Origin: Latilactobacillus sakei subsp. sakei DSM 20017 = JCM 1157
GTDB taxonomy: Bacteria > Bacillota > Bacilli > Lactobacillales > Lactobacillaceae
Reading direction: 5' to 3'
Assembly: GCF_002370355.1 (NCBI RefSeq)
Contig: NZ_AP017929.1
Location: 992,001 to 1,056,000, forward strand
DNA: 64,000 nt
In this document: piece by piece, positions 47,615-56,442 of the stretch
Layout of the letters: each line of letters begins with the position of its first letter
Numbering within the stretch: position 1 is the stretch's first letter
Notes under the pieces: generated by a model
The model's database searches: none
Told to the model about the DNA's origin: nothing
The model's input: only the letters and a program-made list of their open reading frames with translations
Made by a program: the position numbers and the translations under genes

Positions 47615-47714
47615 ATGGATTTTTAGCCAAAAAACAGGCGCCAGTAGTGCGCTTGATAGTGTGGTGACGGTTACAAAAAAAGTTGGTATTAAATTTTTAA
47701 GCACTAAAAAAGAA

Positions 47715-47775
47715 GAGTGTGTCATCAGTTACCACTCGGCGTTAAACGCAGGAATATGACTGATAGAACACGTTT
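47715..47775 (+). repeat. Miniature hairpin repeat, copy L (61 bp)
   Basis: Ends GAGTGTG and ACACGTTT, outer arms ATCAGT/ACTGAT; the core right half AAACGCAGGAATATG remains, left core and apex are gone. Sits upstream of the APC gene, opposite in orientation to its neighbours. Confidence 0.75.
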
Positions 47776-47798
47776 AGACATTAAAAAAATATAAGCAC

Positions 47799-47838
47799 TA
47801 AAAAAGACATCACACAAAATAGCTTTTGCGTGACGTCT
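47799..47838 (-). terminator. Terminator of the zinc-ribbon gene
   Basis: Minus strand AGACGTCACGCAAAA - GCTA - TTTTGTGTGATGTCT, then T-run. Confidence 0.9.
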
Positions 47839-47858
47839 ACGTTTAATTTATAGTTAAG

Positions 47859-48065
47859 TTAGTGATTGTGGTGAATTGCGTCGCTTTGTTTGAACATCTT
47901 AATCTTGCGATCATTCCAAAAAGTTTCAGACATATCACGATAAAAGATGGCAGTCTGACAGCTCGGACAGCGTTTGATACCGTAATCAATAGAGGCTTGG
48001 CACGCTGGACAATGAAAAGCCGATGATTCCGAAAGTTCTTGTGATGTTTCTTGAGAATCTTTCAT
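47859..48065 (-). CDS. Small zinc-ribbon protein (68 aa)
   Basis: Two CxxC knuckles, CPAC and CPSC, about 14 residues apart form a zinc ribbon; the rest is hydrophilic, ending in HHNH. ATG 48065 follows GGAG at 8 bases; the open frame extends 14 codons upstream without RBS. No enzyme domain is visible and the function is unknown. Single gene with its own terminator. Confidence 0.8.
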   Translation of the reverse strand: MKDSQETSQELSESSAFHCPACQASIDYGIKRCPSCQTAIFYRDMSETFWNDRKIKMFKQSDAIHHNH

Positions 48066-48156
48066 CAATAGGACTCCAATCTTTGAGTTGTTAGCCTTAG
48101 TATACATTACCGAAGGGGTGCCTGTTAAGTCATTGAATCATTTTTTCAAAAAAATA

Positions 48157-48185
48157 TTCACAAATCTAGGAGATTATGCTACAAT
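48157..48185 (+). promoter_or_regulatory. Promoter of tRNA-Gly
   Basis: TTCACA - 17 bp - TACAAT, 11 bp before the tRNA. Confidence 0.75.
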
Positions 48186-48196
48186 AAGTGAGTAAT

Positions 48197-48267
48197 GCGA
48201 GTGTAGTTTAGTGGTAAAACTCAAGCTTCCCAAGCTTGCGTCGCGGGTCCGATTCCCGTCACTCGCT
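48197..48267 (+). tRNA. tRNA-Gly (anticodon CCC)
   Basis: 71 nt. Acceptor GCGAGTG/CACTCGC, D-arm GTAGTTTAGTGGTAAAAC, anticodon arm CAAGC-TTCCCAA-GCTTG giving anticodon CCC (reads GGG), T-arm GCGGGTCCGATTCCCGT. CCA is not encoded. Confidence 0.96.
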
Positions 48268-48293
48268 TCATGAATAACAGTTGAATAATTATT

Positions 48294-48330
48294 GAAGAAG
48301 TTAGGCCGAAATGGTCTGGCTTCTTTTTTT
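48294..48330 (+). terminator. Terminator of tRNA-Gly
   Basis: AGAAGTTAGGCC - GAAAT - GGTCTGGCTTCT followed by T-run. Confidence 0.85.
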
Positions 48331-48530
48331 GTCCGATTGGCCATCAAAATGATATAATGATGCAATCTTGAAAAGTTGCGTAAAGAACAGCTAAAAAATA
48401 ATAAATGACAGGTTGTCATTTTTAAGACTTTAGACTGATTGTTTGTCAAAGTCGGTTTGGTAAAGTAGATTCATGAGCAAAGCCCTGGGGAATAAACATA
48501 GGGTACTATAAGTAGTGGGAGTGTAGTCAA

Positions 48531-50471
48531 TTGACATTATTAGAGATTAAAGATATTCACAAGTCCTACCATGTGAATAAAGAAGCGTTTAAAGTTTTAA
48601 AAGGCATTAATCTTAAGTTTGATCGGGGCGAATTTGTATCGATCTTAGGGGAATCTGGTGGCGGTAAATCAACGTTACTGAACATTATTGGTGGTTTGGA
48701 TCATCAATATGAAGGTGAATTAATTGTTGATGGCGAATCACTGAAGAATGCTTCTGAAAAGAAGTTCGATGCTTATCGCAGTCAGACAATTGGCTTCATC
48801 TTCCAGAGTTTTAACTTAATTAGTCACTTAACCAACTTAGAAAACGTCATGGTACCACTTGAAATGACCGATTTGTCGCATAAGGAACGGGTTGCAAAGG
48901 CAACTGCCTTATTAGAACAAGTTGGTTTGAAGGAACATATTAATAAGCATCCGAACCAACTATCTGGGGGCCAAAAACAACGGGTTGCCATTGCTCGCGC
49001 ATTAGCTGCTGATCCTGATGTGATTATTGCTGATGAACCAACGGGTGCTTTGGATAGCCAAAATACCGCTGAAATCTTGGCGATTTTACAAAAAATTGCC
49101 GAAGACGGTAAACTCGTTATTGCTGTGACTCATTCGCAAGCTGTTGCAGATTACGGCACACGCGTTGTCCACATGGTTGATGGTCAAATCGATTATGATA
49201 AGCGCCTCAAGGATGCTTATCCAGCACCAGCTGAATCAACACCTAAGAAGAATAGTCCATTGAGCTTCATGTCAGCTTTTAAAATGGCGATGCAACATAT
49301 GCGCTATGACATTAAACGGAACTTGTTAATCATTTTTGGTGCCTCCATCGGGATTTTCTCAGTGATTTTAATGTTAGGCTTAGGCCAAGGGGTGACCGGG
49401 TACATCAATGATCAGGTATCATCTCAAGTGAACCCCAATACGATTCAAATTGCTCGTAATGTGAGCCAAAAGCAAATTGAAGATGGCGACCAAGGAAATT
49501 TAGCCGATAAAGACATTAAACGATTTGATAAGATTAAAAATGTGACAAAGGTTGAAAAGGGCTATTATGCCGATGGTGTCCAAGTTCACTACCAAAAGAA
49601 GAGTGAAACAATCCAAATGTTCCAAACCTTTAATAAGACGGAACGGGTTCAAGATATTAAAACCGGGACAAAACCAGGCGCCAACGAAGTTCTTTTAACG
49701 AAGGCAACTGCCAAAAAATTAGATAAGAAAAATTACAAGAAGATGGTTGGTCGCACGGTAACTGTATACGTCAACGCAATTAGTAAAGACCAACGACCAG
49801 TTCAAATGCGTCAAGATGTGAAGGTCTCAGGGATTATCAATTCGGGGACTGAAGCCGTTACTTATGGGACTTTAGCAAAGATGTATCAAGCCCAAAACTT
49901 AGAATTAGAACCTAACTTTGCCGCTGTTACGGTGAATAAAACGCAAAACGTCAAAGCGGTTCAAAATAAGATCAAAGCTTATGACAGTAAGGTAGATGGT
50001 AAAACGCAAAAAGATTATCAAATTACCGGTGTCGGCGCGATCTTAGATTCAATCAATACGTACCTCAAGTTAGCCTTCTACGTCTTAGCTGGGATTGCAG
50101 GGATTTCATTATTAGTTTCAGCAATCATGATTATCGTCGTCCTCTACATCAGTGTTTCAGAACGGACGAAAGAAATCGGTATTTTACGGGCGATTGGTGC
50201 ACGTAAAAAGGATATTCGTCACTTATTCATGTCAGAGGCGTTTTTGATTGGCCTCTTCTCAAGTATTCTAGGGGCTTTAATTGCCTGGGGTGGTCAAGCA
50301 TTGGTTAACGTGATTGCCCAACCGTTGACGCACATGCCAATTGTGGCAATTACCAGTGGTTATGTGATCTTCGGGATTGTTATTAGTATAGTGATTAGTT
50401 TACTAGCAGCGCTCGCACCATCACGTAAAGCCGCTAAATTAGACCCAATCGAAGCCTTATCCGCTGAATAA
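48531..50471 (+). CDS. MacB-like ABC transporter, fused ATPase and permease
   Basis: 646 aa. Residues 1-225 are an ATPase with Walker [11 protein letters not shown]-loop [10 protein letters not shown], signature LSGGQKQR, Walker [14 protein letters not shown] and H-loop VTHS. From about residue 245 comes a MacB/FtsX permease: one helix ([19 protein letters not shown]), a large periplasm-facing domain, and three C-terminal helices with the [15 protein letters not shown] motif. The start is TTG with GGGAG upstream. Substrate unknown; family members handle peptides or act as mechanotransmitters. Confidence 0.92.
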   Translation: MTLLEIKDIHKSYHVNKEAFKVLKGINLKFDRGEFVSILGESGGGKSTLLNIIGGLDHQYEGELIVDGESLKNASEKKFDAYRSQTIGFIFQSFNLISHLTNLENVMVPLEMTDLSHKERVAKATALLEQVGLKEHINKHPNQLSGGQKQRVAIARALAADPDVIIADEPTGALDSQNTAEILAILQKIAEDGKLVIAVTHSQAVADYGTRVVHMVDGQIDYDKRLKDAYPAPAESTPKKNSPLSFMSAFKMAMQHMRYDIKRNLLIIFGASIGIFSVILMLGLGQGVTGYINDQVSSQVNPNTIQIARNVSQKQIEDGDQGNLADKDIKRFDKIKNVTKVEKGYYADGVQVHYQKKSETIQMFQTFNKTERVQDIKTGTKPGANEVLLTKATAKKLDKKNYKKMVGRTVTVYVNAISKDQRPVQMRQDVKVSGIINSGTEAVTYGTLAKMYQAQNLELEPNFAAVTVNKTQNVKAVQNKIKAYDSKVDGKTQKDYQITGVGAILDSINTYLKLAFYVLAGIAGISLLVSAIMIIVVLYISVSERTKEIGILRAIGARKKDIRHLFMSEAFLIGLFSSILGALIAWGGQALVNVIAQPLTHMPIVAITSGYVIFGIVISIVISLLAALAPSRKAAKLDPIEALSAE

Positions 50472-50477
50472 TTGGGG

Positions 50478-50506
50478 TTGAAATGTTAACAGGACTTCTA
50501 TATACT
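50478..50506 (+). promoter_or_regulatory. Promoter of argS
   Basis: TTGAAA - 17 bp - TATACT directly before the T-box leader. Confidence 0.88.
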
Positions 50507-50709
50507 AGGAGTCAAGTTAGAACAGTCAAAAGAATAGTGTTAGCAGCGATTAATAGCGAGTCCGGGATTGGTGGAAGCCGGATAATCAAGCTAATGTGGC
50601 GCACTTTTGGTTGAACAATTGCATACTATTGAGTGGATCGATTGATCAATCAGAGTGGTACCGCGGGAATTCTCGTCTCTTTCATTTATTTGGAAGGGAC
50701 TTTTTTTGT
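50507..50709 (+). promoter_or_regulatory. T-box leader of argS
   Basis: Leader with the T-box core GAGTGGTACCGCGG (50653-50666) and a terminator GTCTCTTTC...GAAGGGAC with T-run (50675-50707). A CGC triplet at 50600-50602 is a possible Arg specifier, less certain than the rest. Confidence 0.93.
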
Positions 50710-50734
50710 TCGAAAATTTAAGGAGGCTATTAAC

Positions 50735-52426
50735 ATGGATTTTAAACAACAAGTTGTCACAGCATTAACTGGCGTTTTAGGCGACAGTTTACCAGCAGAG
50801 AAAATCGCACAACTCATCGAAACACCTAAGACATCAGATTTGGGTGACTATGCATTCCCAACATTCATCTTAGCGAAAACATTACGGAAGGCACCACAAC
50901 AAATCGCCCAAGATTTAGTCGATCAAATGGACGTTGCTGGCTTTGAAAAAGTCATTGCTAACGGCCCTTACATCAACTTCTTCTTAGACAAGGCTGCTTT
51001 TAGCGACCAAATCTTGAAGACCGTTTTAACAGAAGCTGCTAAATACGGTGAAAGTGATTTAGGTCATGGTGGTAACGTGCCAATCGATATGTCATCACCT
51101 AACATCGCTAAACCAATTTCAATGGGTCATTTACGTTCAACTGTTATCGGAAACTCAATTGCTAAGATTTTAACGAAGGTTGGTTTCAACCCAATCAAAA
51201 TCAATCACTTGGGTGACTGGGGCACACAATTCGGTAAATTAATCGTGGCCTACAAAAAATGGGGGAGTGAAGAAGAAGTCAAGAAAGACCCTATCACAAA
51301 CCTTTTGAAATATTACGTTAAGTTCCATCAAGAAGACGTGGAACACCCAGAATTAGACGACGAAGCGCGCGCATGGTTCCGGAAGTTAGAAGCTGGAGAT
51401 GAAGAAGCAACACAACTCTGGTCATGGTTCAGAAGTGAATCATTGAAGGAATTCCAAAAGATTTATGATATGTTGGGTGTTGAATTCGATTCATATAACG
51501 GCGAAGCCTTCTATAATGATAAGATGGATGCTGTTGTGGAAGCAATCGAATCAAAAGGTTTACTACAAGAAAGTCGCGGTGCTGAAATCGTTGACTTAAC
51601 AGCTTATAACTTAAACCCTGCTTTGATCAAAAAATCAGATGGTGCCACACTTTATATGACACGTGATTTGGCAGCCGCAATGTACCGTCATGACACTTAT
51701 AACTTCGTACAATCATTGTACGTCGTTGGTGGCGAACAACGGGAACATTTCAACCAATTGAAGGCTGTTTTAAAAGAAATGGGTAACGACTGGTCAGACG
51801 AAATCCACCATATTCCATTTGGTTTAATTACACAAGGTGGTAAGAAATTATCAACTCGTAGTGGTCGCGTGATTCTTTTGGAAGAAGTTTTAAACGATGC
51901 TGTTAAATTAGCTGGCGATCAAATTGAATCGAAGAACCCAGATTTACCTAACCGTGAAGAAGTTGCTAAACAAGTTGGTATTGGTGCTGTTATCTTCCAC
52001 GATTTGAAGAACGATCGTTTAGACAACTTCGACTTTGACTTAGAAGAAGTGGTTCGTTTTGAAGGTGAAACAGGTCCTTACGTGCAATATACAAATGCAC
52101 GTGCGCAAAGTATTTTGAGAAAAGCTAACCAAGAAGTCGTTGTAGACGATCAATTAGTCGTTGCTGACGATAACGCTTGGGATGTCTTGAAGATGTTAAG
52201 CAACTTCCCAGCAGTGATTGCACGCGCAAGTAAGGAATACGAACCATCAATCGTTGCTAAATACGCATTACGTTTAGCAAAAGCATTTAATAAATACTAT
52301 GCTAACTCTAAGATTTTGGCAGACGACGATCAAAGAAACGCTCGCCTATCATTAGTGAAGAGTGTCAGCATCGTCTTAGAAACAGCCCTAGACCTATTAG
52401 GCGTCCAAGCACCAAAAGAAATGTAA
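50735..52426 (+). CDS. argS: Arginyl-tRNA synthetase
   Basis: Class Ia synthetase, 563 aa. N-terminal Add1 domain, then the HIGH-like motif in SSPNIAKPISMGHLRST, and the C-terminal DALR anticodon-binding domain (VQYTNARAQSIL, FNKYYANSKIL). ATG 50735 follows TAAGGAGG; the longer open frame covers the T-box terminator and is not coding. Controlled by the T-box. Three hairpin repeats follow the stop. Confidence 0.98.
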   Translation: MDFKQQVVTALTGVLGDSLPAEKIAQLIETPKTSDLGDYAFPTFILAKTLRKAPQQIAQDLVDQMDVAGFEKVIANGPYINFFLDKAAFSDQILKTVLTEAAKYGESDLGHGGNVPIDMSSPNIAKPISMGHLRSTVIGNSIAKILTKVGFNPIKINHLGDWGTQFGKLIVAYKKWGSEEEVKKDPITNLLKYYVKFHQEDVEHPELDDEARAWFRKLEAGDEEATQLWSWFRSESLKEFQKIYDMLGVEFDSYNGEAFYNDKMDAVVEAIESKGLLQESRGAEIVDLTAYNLNPALIKKSDGATLYMTRDLAAAMYRHDTYNFVQSLYVVGGEQREHFNQLKAVLKEMGNDWSDEIHHIPFGLITQGGKKLSTRSGRVILLEEVLNDAVKLAGDQIESKNPDLPNREEVAKQVGIGAVIFHDLKNDRLDNFDFDLEEVVRFEGETGPYVQYTNARAQSILRKANQEVVVDDQLVVADDNAWDVLKMLSNFPAVIARASKEYEPSIVAKYALRLAKAFNKYYANSKILADDDQRNARLSLVKSVSIVLETALDLLGVQAPKEM

Positions 52427-52542
52427 AGTGCGTCATTAACGGGTAGCTTTTGAGCACTTGCCTAGTGTCGTGAATGAGCGGCTTAAGCCGATTATTTGCG
52501 ATACGTAGCAAAGCGCAGAAAGCTGTTAATGAAAGCACGTTT
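52426..52542 (+). repeat. Hairpin repeat, copy D (117 bp)
   Basis: Starts on the last base of the argS stop. Outer arms TCATTAAC/GTTAATGA, middle arms AGCTT/AAGCT, apical CGGC-TTAA-GCCG. First of three tandem copies. Confidence 0.93.
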
Positions 52543-52551
52543 AATAAAAAA

Positions 52552-52668
52552 GAGTGCGCAGTAAGCCTGGTATCTTCTGAGGATTAGCCTAATCAGGCGA
52601 ATTACCAACGGAGTTGGTGATTTGACTGATGTAGCTAACCGGAAGAAGATGGCTTACGGAGCACGTTT
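52552..52668 (+). repeat. Hairpin repeat, copy E (117 bp)
   Basis: Outer arms GTAAGCC/GGCTTAC, middle arms ATCTTC/GAAGAT with CTGAGGATTAG and CTAACCGG, apical ACCAAC-GGA-GTTGGT. Same subtype as copy I. Confidence 0.93.
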
Positions 52669-52677
52669 AAGAAACCA

Positions 52678-52794
52678 AAGTGTGTTTAAAGCGGTTTTGA
52701 CTCCGAGCATTAGTCTAGTGTCGTGAATGAGTGCTAGAGGCAATCGTTTGCGATACGTAACTAAGCACAGGAGTCAGCTTTAAAAAGCACGTTT
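52678..52794 (+). repeat. Hairpin repeat, copy F (117 bp)
   Basis: Outer arms TTTAAAGC/GCTTTAAA, middle arms GACTC/GAGTC. Nearly identical to copy B, but the apical stem has decayed. Confidence 0.93.
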
Positions 52795-52825
52795 CAAAAT
52801 CACCAGCAACCGGGTGTTGGTGGTT

Positions 52826-52866
52826 AAAGAGGGCCAGGCAAATTAATTTTGTCTGGTCCTCTTTTT
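52826..52866 (+). terminator. Terminator after argS and its repeats
   Basis: AAAGAGGGCCAGGCAAAT / ATTTTGTCTGGTCCTCTTT with wobble pairs, then T-run. Same ACAAA/GCAAA...TTTGT apex as the other repeat-associated terminators. Confidence 0.88.
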
Positions 52867-52940
52867 GGATACACCACACGCGACTTTTCCTTCATAATTC
52901 GCTATAGTAATGGTGAACTTTTCAAAAGGGGGATTTTGGG

Positions 52941-53705
52941 ATGGCACTTGTATTAAAGCGGCAGATTAAAGGCATTCCGGTGTTAGAAATTGTGGCAGAA
53001 AACGCACGTCACGAACCATTACCACTGGTTGTTTATTATCATGGTTGGCGTTCGGCCAAGGAATTGGTCCTGACACAGGCGCGTAAATTAGCGCAAGCTG
53101 GCATGCGCGTCGTATTACCAGACGCGCTTAATCATGGTGAACGGCTGCAGCCAGTATCAGAAATTCCGTCATGGACTTTTTGGCAGAGCATCCAAACCAA
53201 TCTAGCGGAATTTAGTTTAATCATCGATTATTGGCAGCAACTGCACCTGATTAAAGACGACTTAATTGGCGTTGGTGGTGTCTCAATGGGCGGCATGACA
53301 ACGGCGGCTTTATTGACGAAACATCCAGAAATCAAAGTGGCGGCTTGCATTATGGGCTCGCCAGCCCCATTGACCTATGCGCGCTTGGTCCGCGATAATG
53401 TTCGTCAGCATGGCTTACAACAACCGGCTGATTTTGGCTTGTTGACGAGTTGGCTAACTCCCTATGATTTAACCCAACAACCGAATGCACTTGCGAACCG
53501 CCCCGTTTTATTTTGGCATGGTACCGAGGATGAACGAATCCCCTACAATCAAATGGCTGATTTTGAACGGCAGGTAAAAGGGCAATCGTATGCACAAAAC
53601 GTGACGTTTATGACGGGCCAAGGAGAGCGCCATTTAGTGCAACCCGCCTTAATGACGACGATTACTGACTTTTTTGCAACGCATTTAAAAATAAAATCTG
53701 AATAA
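52941..53705 (+). CDS. Alpha/beta hydrolase (esterase, prolyl-oligopeptidase-like)
   Basis: 254 aa. YYHGWRSAKELV holds the oxyanion turn, GVSMGGMTT is the nucleophile elbow, Asp is expected in HGTEDERIPYNQM and His in GERHLVQ. Resembles YitV-type cytosolic esterases, with no signal peptide. AAGGGGG lies before the ATG. Isolated gene with its own terminator; substrate unknown. Confidence 0.9.
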   Translation: MALVLKRQIKGIPVLEIVAENARHEPLPLVVYYHGWRSAKELVLTQARKLAQAGMRVVLPDALNHGERLQPVSEIPSWTFWQSIQTNLAEFSLIIDYWQQLHLIKDDLIGVGGVSMGGMTTAALLTKHPEIKVAACIMGSPAPLTYARLVRDNVRQHGLQQPADFGLLTSWLTPYDLTQQPNALANRPVLFWHGTEDERIPYNQMADFERQVKGQSYAQNVTFMTGQGERHLVQPALMTTITDFFATHLKIKSE

Positions 53706-53706
53706 C

Positions 53707-53752
53707 AAAAAGACGCTCATCAAAACGAATAATTTTGGTGAGCGTCTTTTTT
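53707..53752 (+). terminator. Terminator after the esterase gene
   Basis: AAAAAGACGCTCATCAAAA / TTTTGGTGAGCGTCTTTTT, near-perfect stem, T-run. Confidence 0.94.
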
Positions 53753-53756
53753 GTGG

Positions 53757-53789
53757 TTGACTTCAAGAGTGTACTACGTATAATAGTAC
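53757..53789 (+). promoter_or_regulatory. Promoter and dyad operator of the GntR-ABC operon
   Basis: TTGACT - 16 bp - TATAAT. The -10 lies inside the inverted repeat GTACTA-N7-TAGTAC (53771-53789), a probable binding site for the first gene's GntR product. Confidence 0.75.
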
Positions 53790-53829
53790 AGTGTAATACA
53801 GTGATTGATTTAAAGGAGGTGCCAAGGCG

Positions 53830-54216
53830 ATGATGATTGATAAAACAAGCGCTAAACCGTACTACGAACAGATTATTTTATTGATTAAGGAACAAGTCCT
53901 TCAGGGGATTTTAAAACCGGGTGAACAAATTCCATCTGTTCGAGAAATGGCGCGGCAATTAATGATGAACCCGAACACGGTAAGCAAGGCCTATAAATTG
54001 TTAGAAGTGCAAGGCATTATAGTGACGGTTAAAGGCCGGGGTACTTACATCGCTGAACACCAAGCGACCGACCGGGATAATGTTAAAATCGCCCAACTGA
54101 AGGCACAATTACAAGAACTCGTTTTAGAAGCTGTTTATTTAAATGTTTCAGAGGCTGAGATGAGTGAATGGTTAACCGCACAATTTGAAAGGGGTCCAAA
54201 AGATGCTGACAATTAA
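53830..54216 (+). CDS. GntR-family regulator, YtrA subfamily
   Basis: 128 aa: a GntR winged helix (SAKPYYEQIILLIKEQVLQGILKPGEQIPSVREMA...NPNTVSKAYKLLE, split in context) and the very short C-terminal helix pair typical of YtrA, which lacks a large ligand domain. AAAGGAGG precedes the ATG; ATG 53833 is possible. It overlaps the following ATPase gene by 14 bp. YtrA-type regulators repress their own ABC operon and respond to cell-wall-active antibiotics; here that is inference. Confidence 0.93.
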   Translation: MMIDKTSAKPYYEQIILLIKEQVLQGILKPGEQIPSVREMARQLMMNPNTVSKAYKLLEVQGIIVTVKGRGTYIAEHQATDRDNVKIAQLKAQLQELVLEAVYLNVSEAEMSEWLTAQFERGPKDADN

Positions 54217-55093
54217 CAAGTTACATAAACGAATTGATCAAAAATCAATTCTAGAAGAGATTAGTTTTGAACAAGAACCGGGGGAAATCTTGGGATTGGT
54301 CGGTCGTAACGGTGCCGGTAAGTCGACATTGCTAAAAAGTATCGCCAGTCATTATTTATTGGATGGTGGTCAGATTTTGATTGATCAAGTTTCAATCGAT
54401 GAAGATCGTCGCTTGCGGACACAAATTTTTTATTTAGATGAAGATCATTTATTTTTCAAAAATTTAACGTTATTACAGATTGGTCGCTTTTACCAACAAG
54501 CCTATCCGCAGTTTGATGAAAATCAGATGACTACTTTATTAGCGCAATATCGCTTACCACTCAAACAAAATTATCGGCAATTATCAAAAGGAATGCGGGG
54601 CTTATTCAATATTATTTTAGCTATCAGTAGTCATGCACGGTACATTTTGTTGGATGAACCATTTGATGGCTTAGACGTCATTATTCGTAAAAATGTCATT
54701 CGACTATTGCTCGATCAAGTGGGTGAACAACAATTTTCACTGCTGATTACCTCGCATAACCTAGCGGAATTAGAACCTTTGATTGACCGGACACTGATTT
54801 TAAAGGATCGGACAATTAGTCACGATTATCGTTTAGAAACACTCCGCCAAACAGCACGGAAGTTGCAACTGGTATTAAAAAACAACGAGATTCCAGCGCT
54901 AGTAAAAGAAAAAGGGCGGTTATTAAATATTTCAGGGCGCGTGATGGTCGTTTATTTCCCAGACTATACAGATAAAATTAAACAGGAGTTATCCGCATTG
55001 GACCCTGTTTTATGCGAAGCACTACCGATTACATTGGAAGATGTTTTCGAAGCAAACTTAATTAACGAACAAGACTATCAAGTCTTCGTTTAG
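54203..55093 (+). CDS. ABC transporter ATP-binding protein
   Basis: 296 aa. Walker A GRNGAGKST, signature LSKGMRGLFNI (degenerate, as usual in the YtrB/EcsA-like group), Walker B YILLDEPFDGLD and H-loop TSHN. A C-terminal extension of about 80 residues follows the ATPase. AAAGGGG lies 8 bases before ATG 54203 inside the end of the regulator gene. Forms an exporter with the next gene. Confidence 0.93.
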   Translation: MLTINKLHKRIDQKSILEEISFEQEPGEILGLVGRNGAGKSTLLKSIASHYLLDGGQILIDQVSIDEDRRLRTQIFYLDEDHLFFKNLTLLQIGRFYQQAYPQFDENQMTTLLAQYRLPLKQNYRQLSKGMRGLFNIILAISSHARYILLDEPFDGLDVIIRKNVIRLLLDQVGEQQFSLLITSHNLAELEPLIDRTLILKDRTISHDYRLETLRQTARKLQLVLKNNEIPALVKEKGRLLNISGRVMVVYFPDYTDKIKQELSALDPVLCEALPITLEDVFEANLINEQDYQVFV

Positions 55094-55110
55094 AAGTGGA
55101 GGCAGTAAAA

Positions 55111-56268
55111 ATGCAAAAACAGTTAATGAAAATCATGCAATTACGTTATTGGAAATACTTGGTCGGCTTGTTTGTGATGATTGTTGGGCTGCAAGGGATG
55201 AGAAGTATGACTGTTGTTGATAAATGGCAAACATCTGATCAACATTATCATTCGGAACAGTTTATTAAAGATTTTAAGCAACATCCAAAGTCATATCTAC
55301 AAGAAGATCGTAAAGGCCATCCAAAAAAACAATCATTAGAGTCTTATAGATTAGAAGCTAATCCAGTTTTTGAACAGACTTACGAGTCAGAATTTATGAT
55401 TTATTCACCAACGATGATCGTGCTAATAATGATTGTTTTTGGTGCAGGGCTCTTAACATTTGCCAATGATCGACGGACTAATTTTGATACGTTTTTGTTT
55501 AGCTTAGAGAGTTCGCGACGACGGCTATACTGGACGAAATTGGGTTATGGAATTGGAACATTATTAAGTAGTCTGTTGATAGGAGATGTTATCTACTATT
55601 CAGTTCTGAAGTTAAAAATTGACGCGTCATACGTTCAGCTAAATATCCCAACGCTAATCCAACGTGAGATTGGCAGCCTTGTTTTAATGTTAGGGATTTT
55701 TACAATCGGTTGTTTAATTGGATTACTAATTGGTAAGTTACCAACGTTATTAATTGGTAGTTTTGGTTTTATTTGTTCACTCTCTTTCGCTATTCCTAGT
55801 ATGAGTGACACGCGACGTTTTGTAATGAGTCGAGGAAGTGAACAGTATGGTGTTAACCCTGATAGTAATGGCGGGTTACTCACTAAGTTATTAACAATGG
55901 GTGATGGGCAATACCGGTTGTATCGTAACCAACAACAAATTGGATTAATCATTGGTTTGTTCGTAGTAACTTGTCTATTGTTATGGGGTGGCGCTTGGAT
56001 TTATAAACGCTTATCACTTGAAAATAAGAACCAATTGGTCCAAATTGCTGGCTTTAAAAAGCCGCTGGTTGTTATCGGCACATTATATTTGGCATGGTTG
56101 TTTGGGATGAATGGAGTTTTCAGCCGCCAACCTTATGAACTATTAGCCAACCATGAAAAAATAGTCTTACTGTGGGTCATCTTACGAAACATCGTCATTA
56201 TCGGGATTATCGGTTGGCTTTATACAGAGCGACCATGGCAACGATTTAAAAATAGAAGATTAAGTTAA
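55111..56268 (+). CDS. ABC transporter permease (YtrC-like membrane protein)
   Basis: 385 aa with about seven helices: one at residues 15-35, a soluble extracellular stretch of about 75 residues, then the others. No recognised signature; identity rests on the preceding ATPase and regulator. GGAGG lies before ATG 55111; a GTG five codons upstream is unlikely. Last gene of the operon, followed by a perfect terminator. Confidence 0.87.
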   Translation: MQKQLMKIMQLRYWKYLVGLFVMIVGLQGMRSMTVVDKWQTSDQHYHSEQFIKDFKQHPKSYLQEDRKGHPKKQSLESYRLEANPVFEQTYESEFMIYSPTMIVLIMIVFGAGLLTFANDRRTNFDTFLFSLESSRRRLYWTKLGYGIGTLLSSLLIGDVIYYSVLKLKIDASYVQLNIPTLIQREIGSLVLMLGIFTIGCLIGLLIGKLPTLLIGSFGFICSLSFAIPSMSDTRRFVMSRGSEQYGVNPDSNGGLLTKLLTMGDGQYRLYRNQQQIGLIIGLFVVTCLLLWGGAWIYKRLSLENKNQLVQIAGFKKPLVVIGTLYLAWLFGMNGVFSRQPYELLANHEKIVLLWVILRNIVIIGIIGWLYTERPWQRFKNRRLS

Positions 56269-56269
56269 T

Positions 56270-56307
56270 AAAAACAGCCGCCCATATTATGATGGGCGGC
56301 TGTTTTT
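56270..56307. terminator. Bidirectional terminator
   Basis: AAAAACAGCCGCCCAT - ATTATG - ATGGGCGGCTGTTTTT, 16-bp perfect stem between convergent transcripts. Confidence 0.96.
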
Positions 56308-56325
56308 GGTTGAGATTAGAATTGA

Positions 56326-56442
56326 TAACGTGCTTTTCATAGCATACTCCTGCGTTTAGCTACACAAGTCAAACAATTGGTTGCACCAATTATTCGCCTT
56401 GTTAGGCTAATCCTCGGAGTATAAACGCTATGAAAACCACTT
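56326..56442 (-). repeat. Hairpin repeat, copy M (117 bp)
   Basis: Minus orientation, abutting the stop of the permease gene. Outer arms TTTTCATAGC/GCTATGAAAA, middle arms ATACTC/GAGTAT, apical AATTGGT-GCA-ACCAATT; terminator follows. Confidence 0.93.

Noticed and set aside
48174..48449. Open frame over tRNA-Gly on the minus strand
   Set aside because: It crosses the tRNA gene and its terminator and has no family features.
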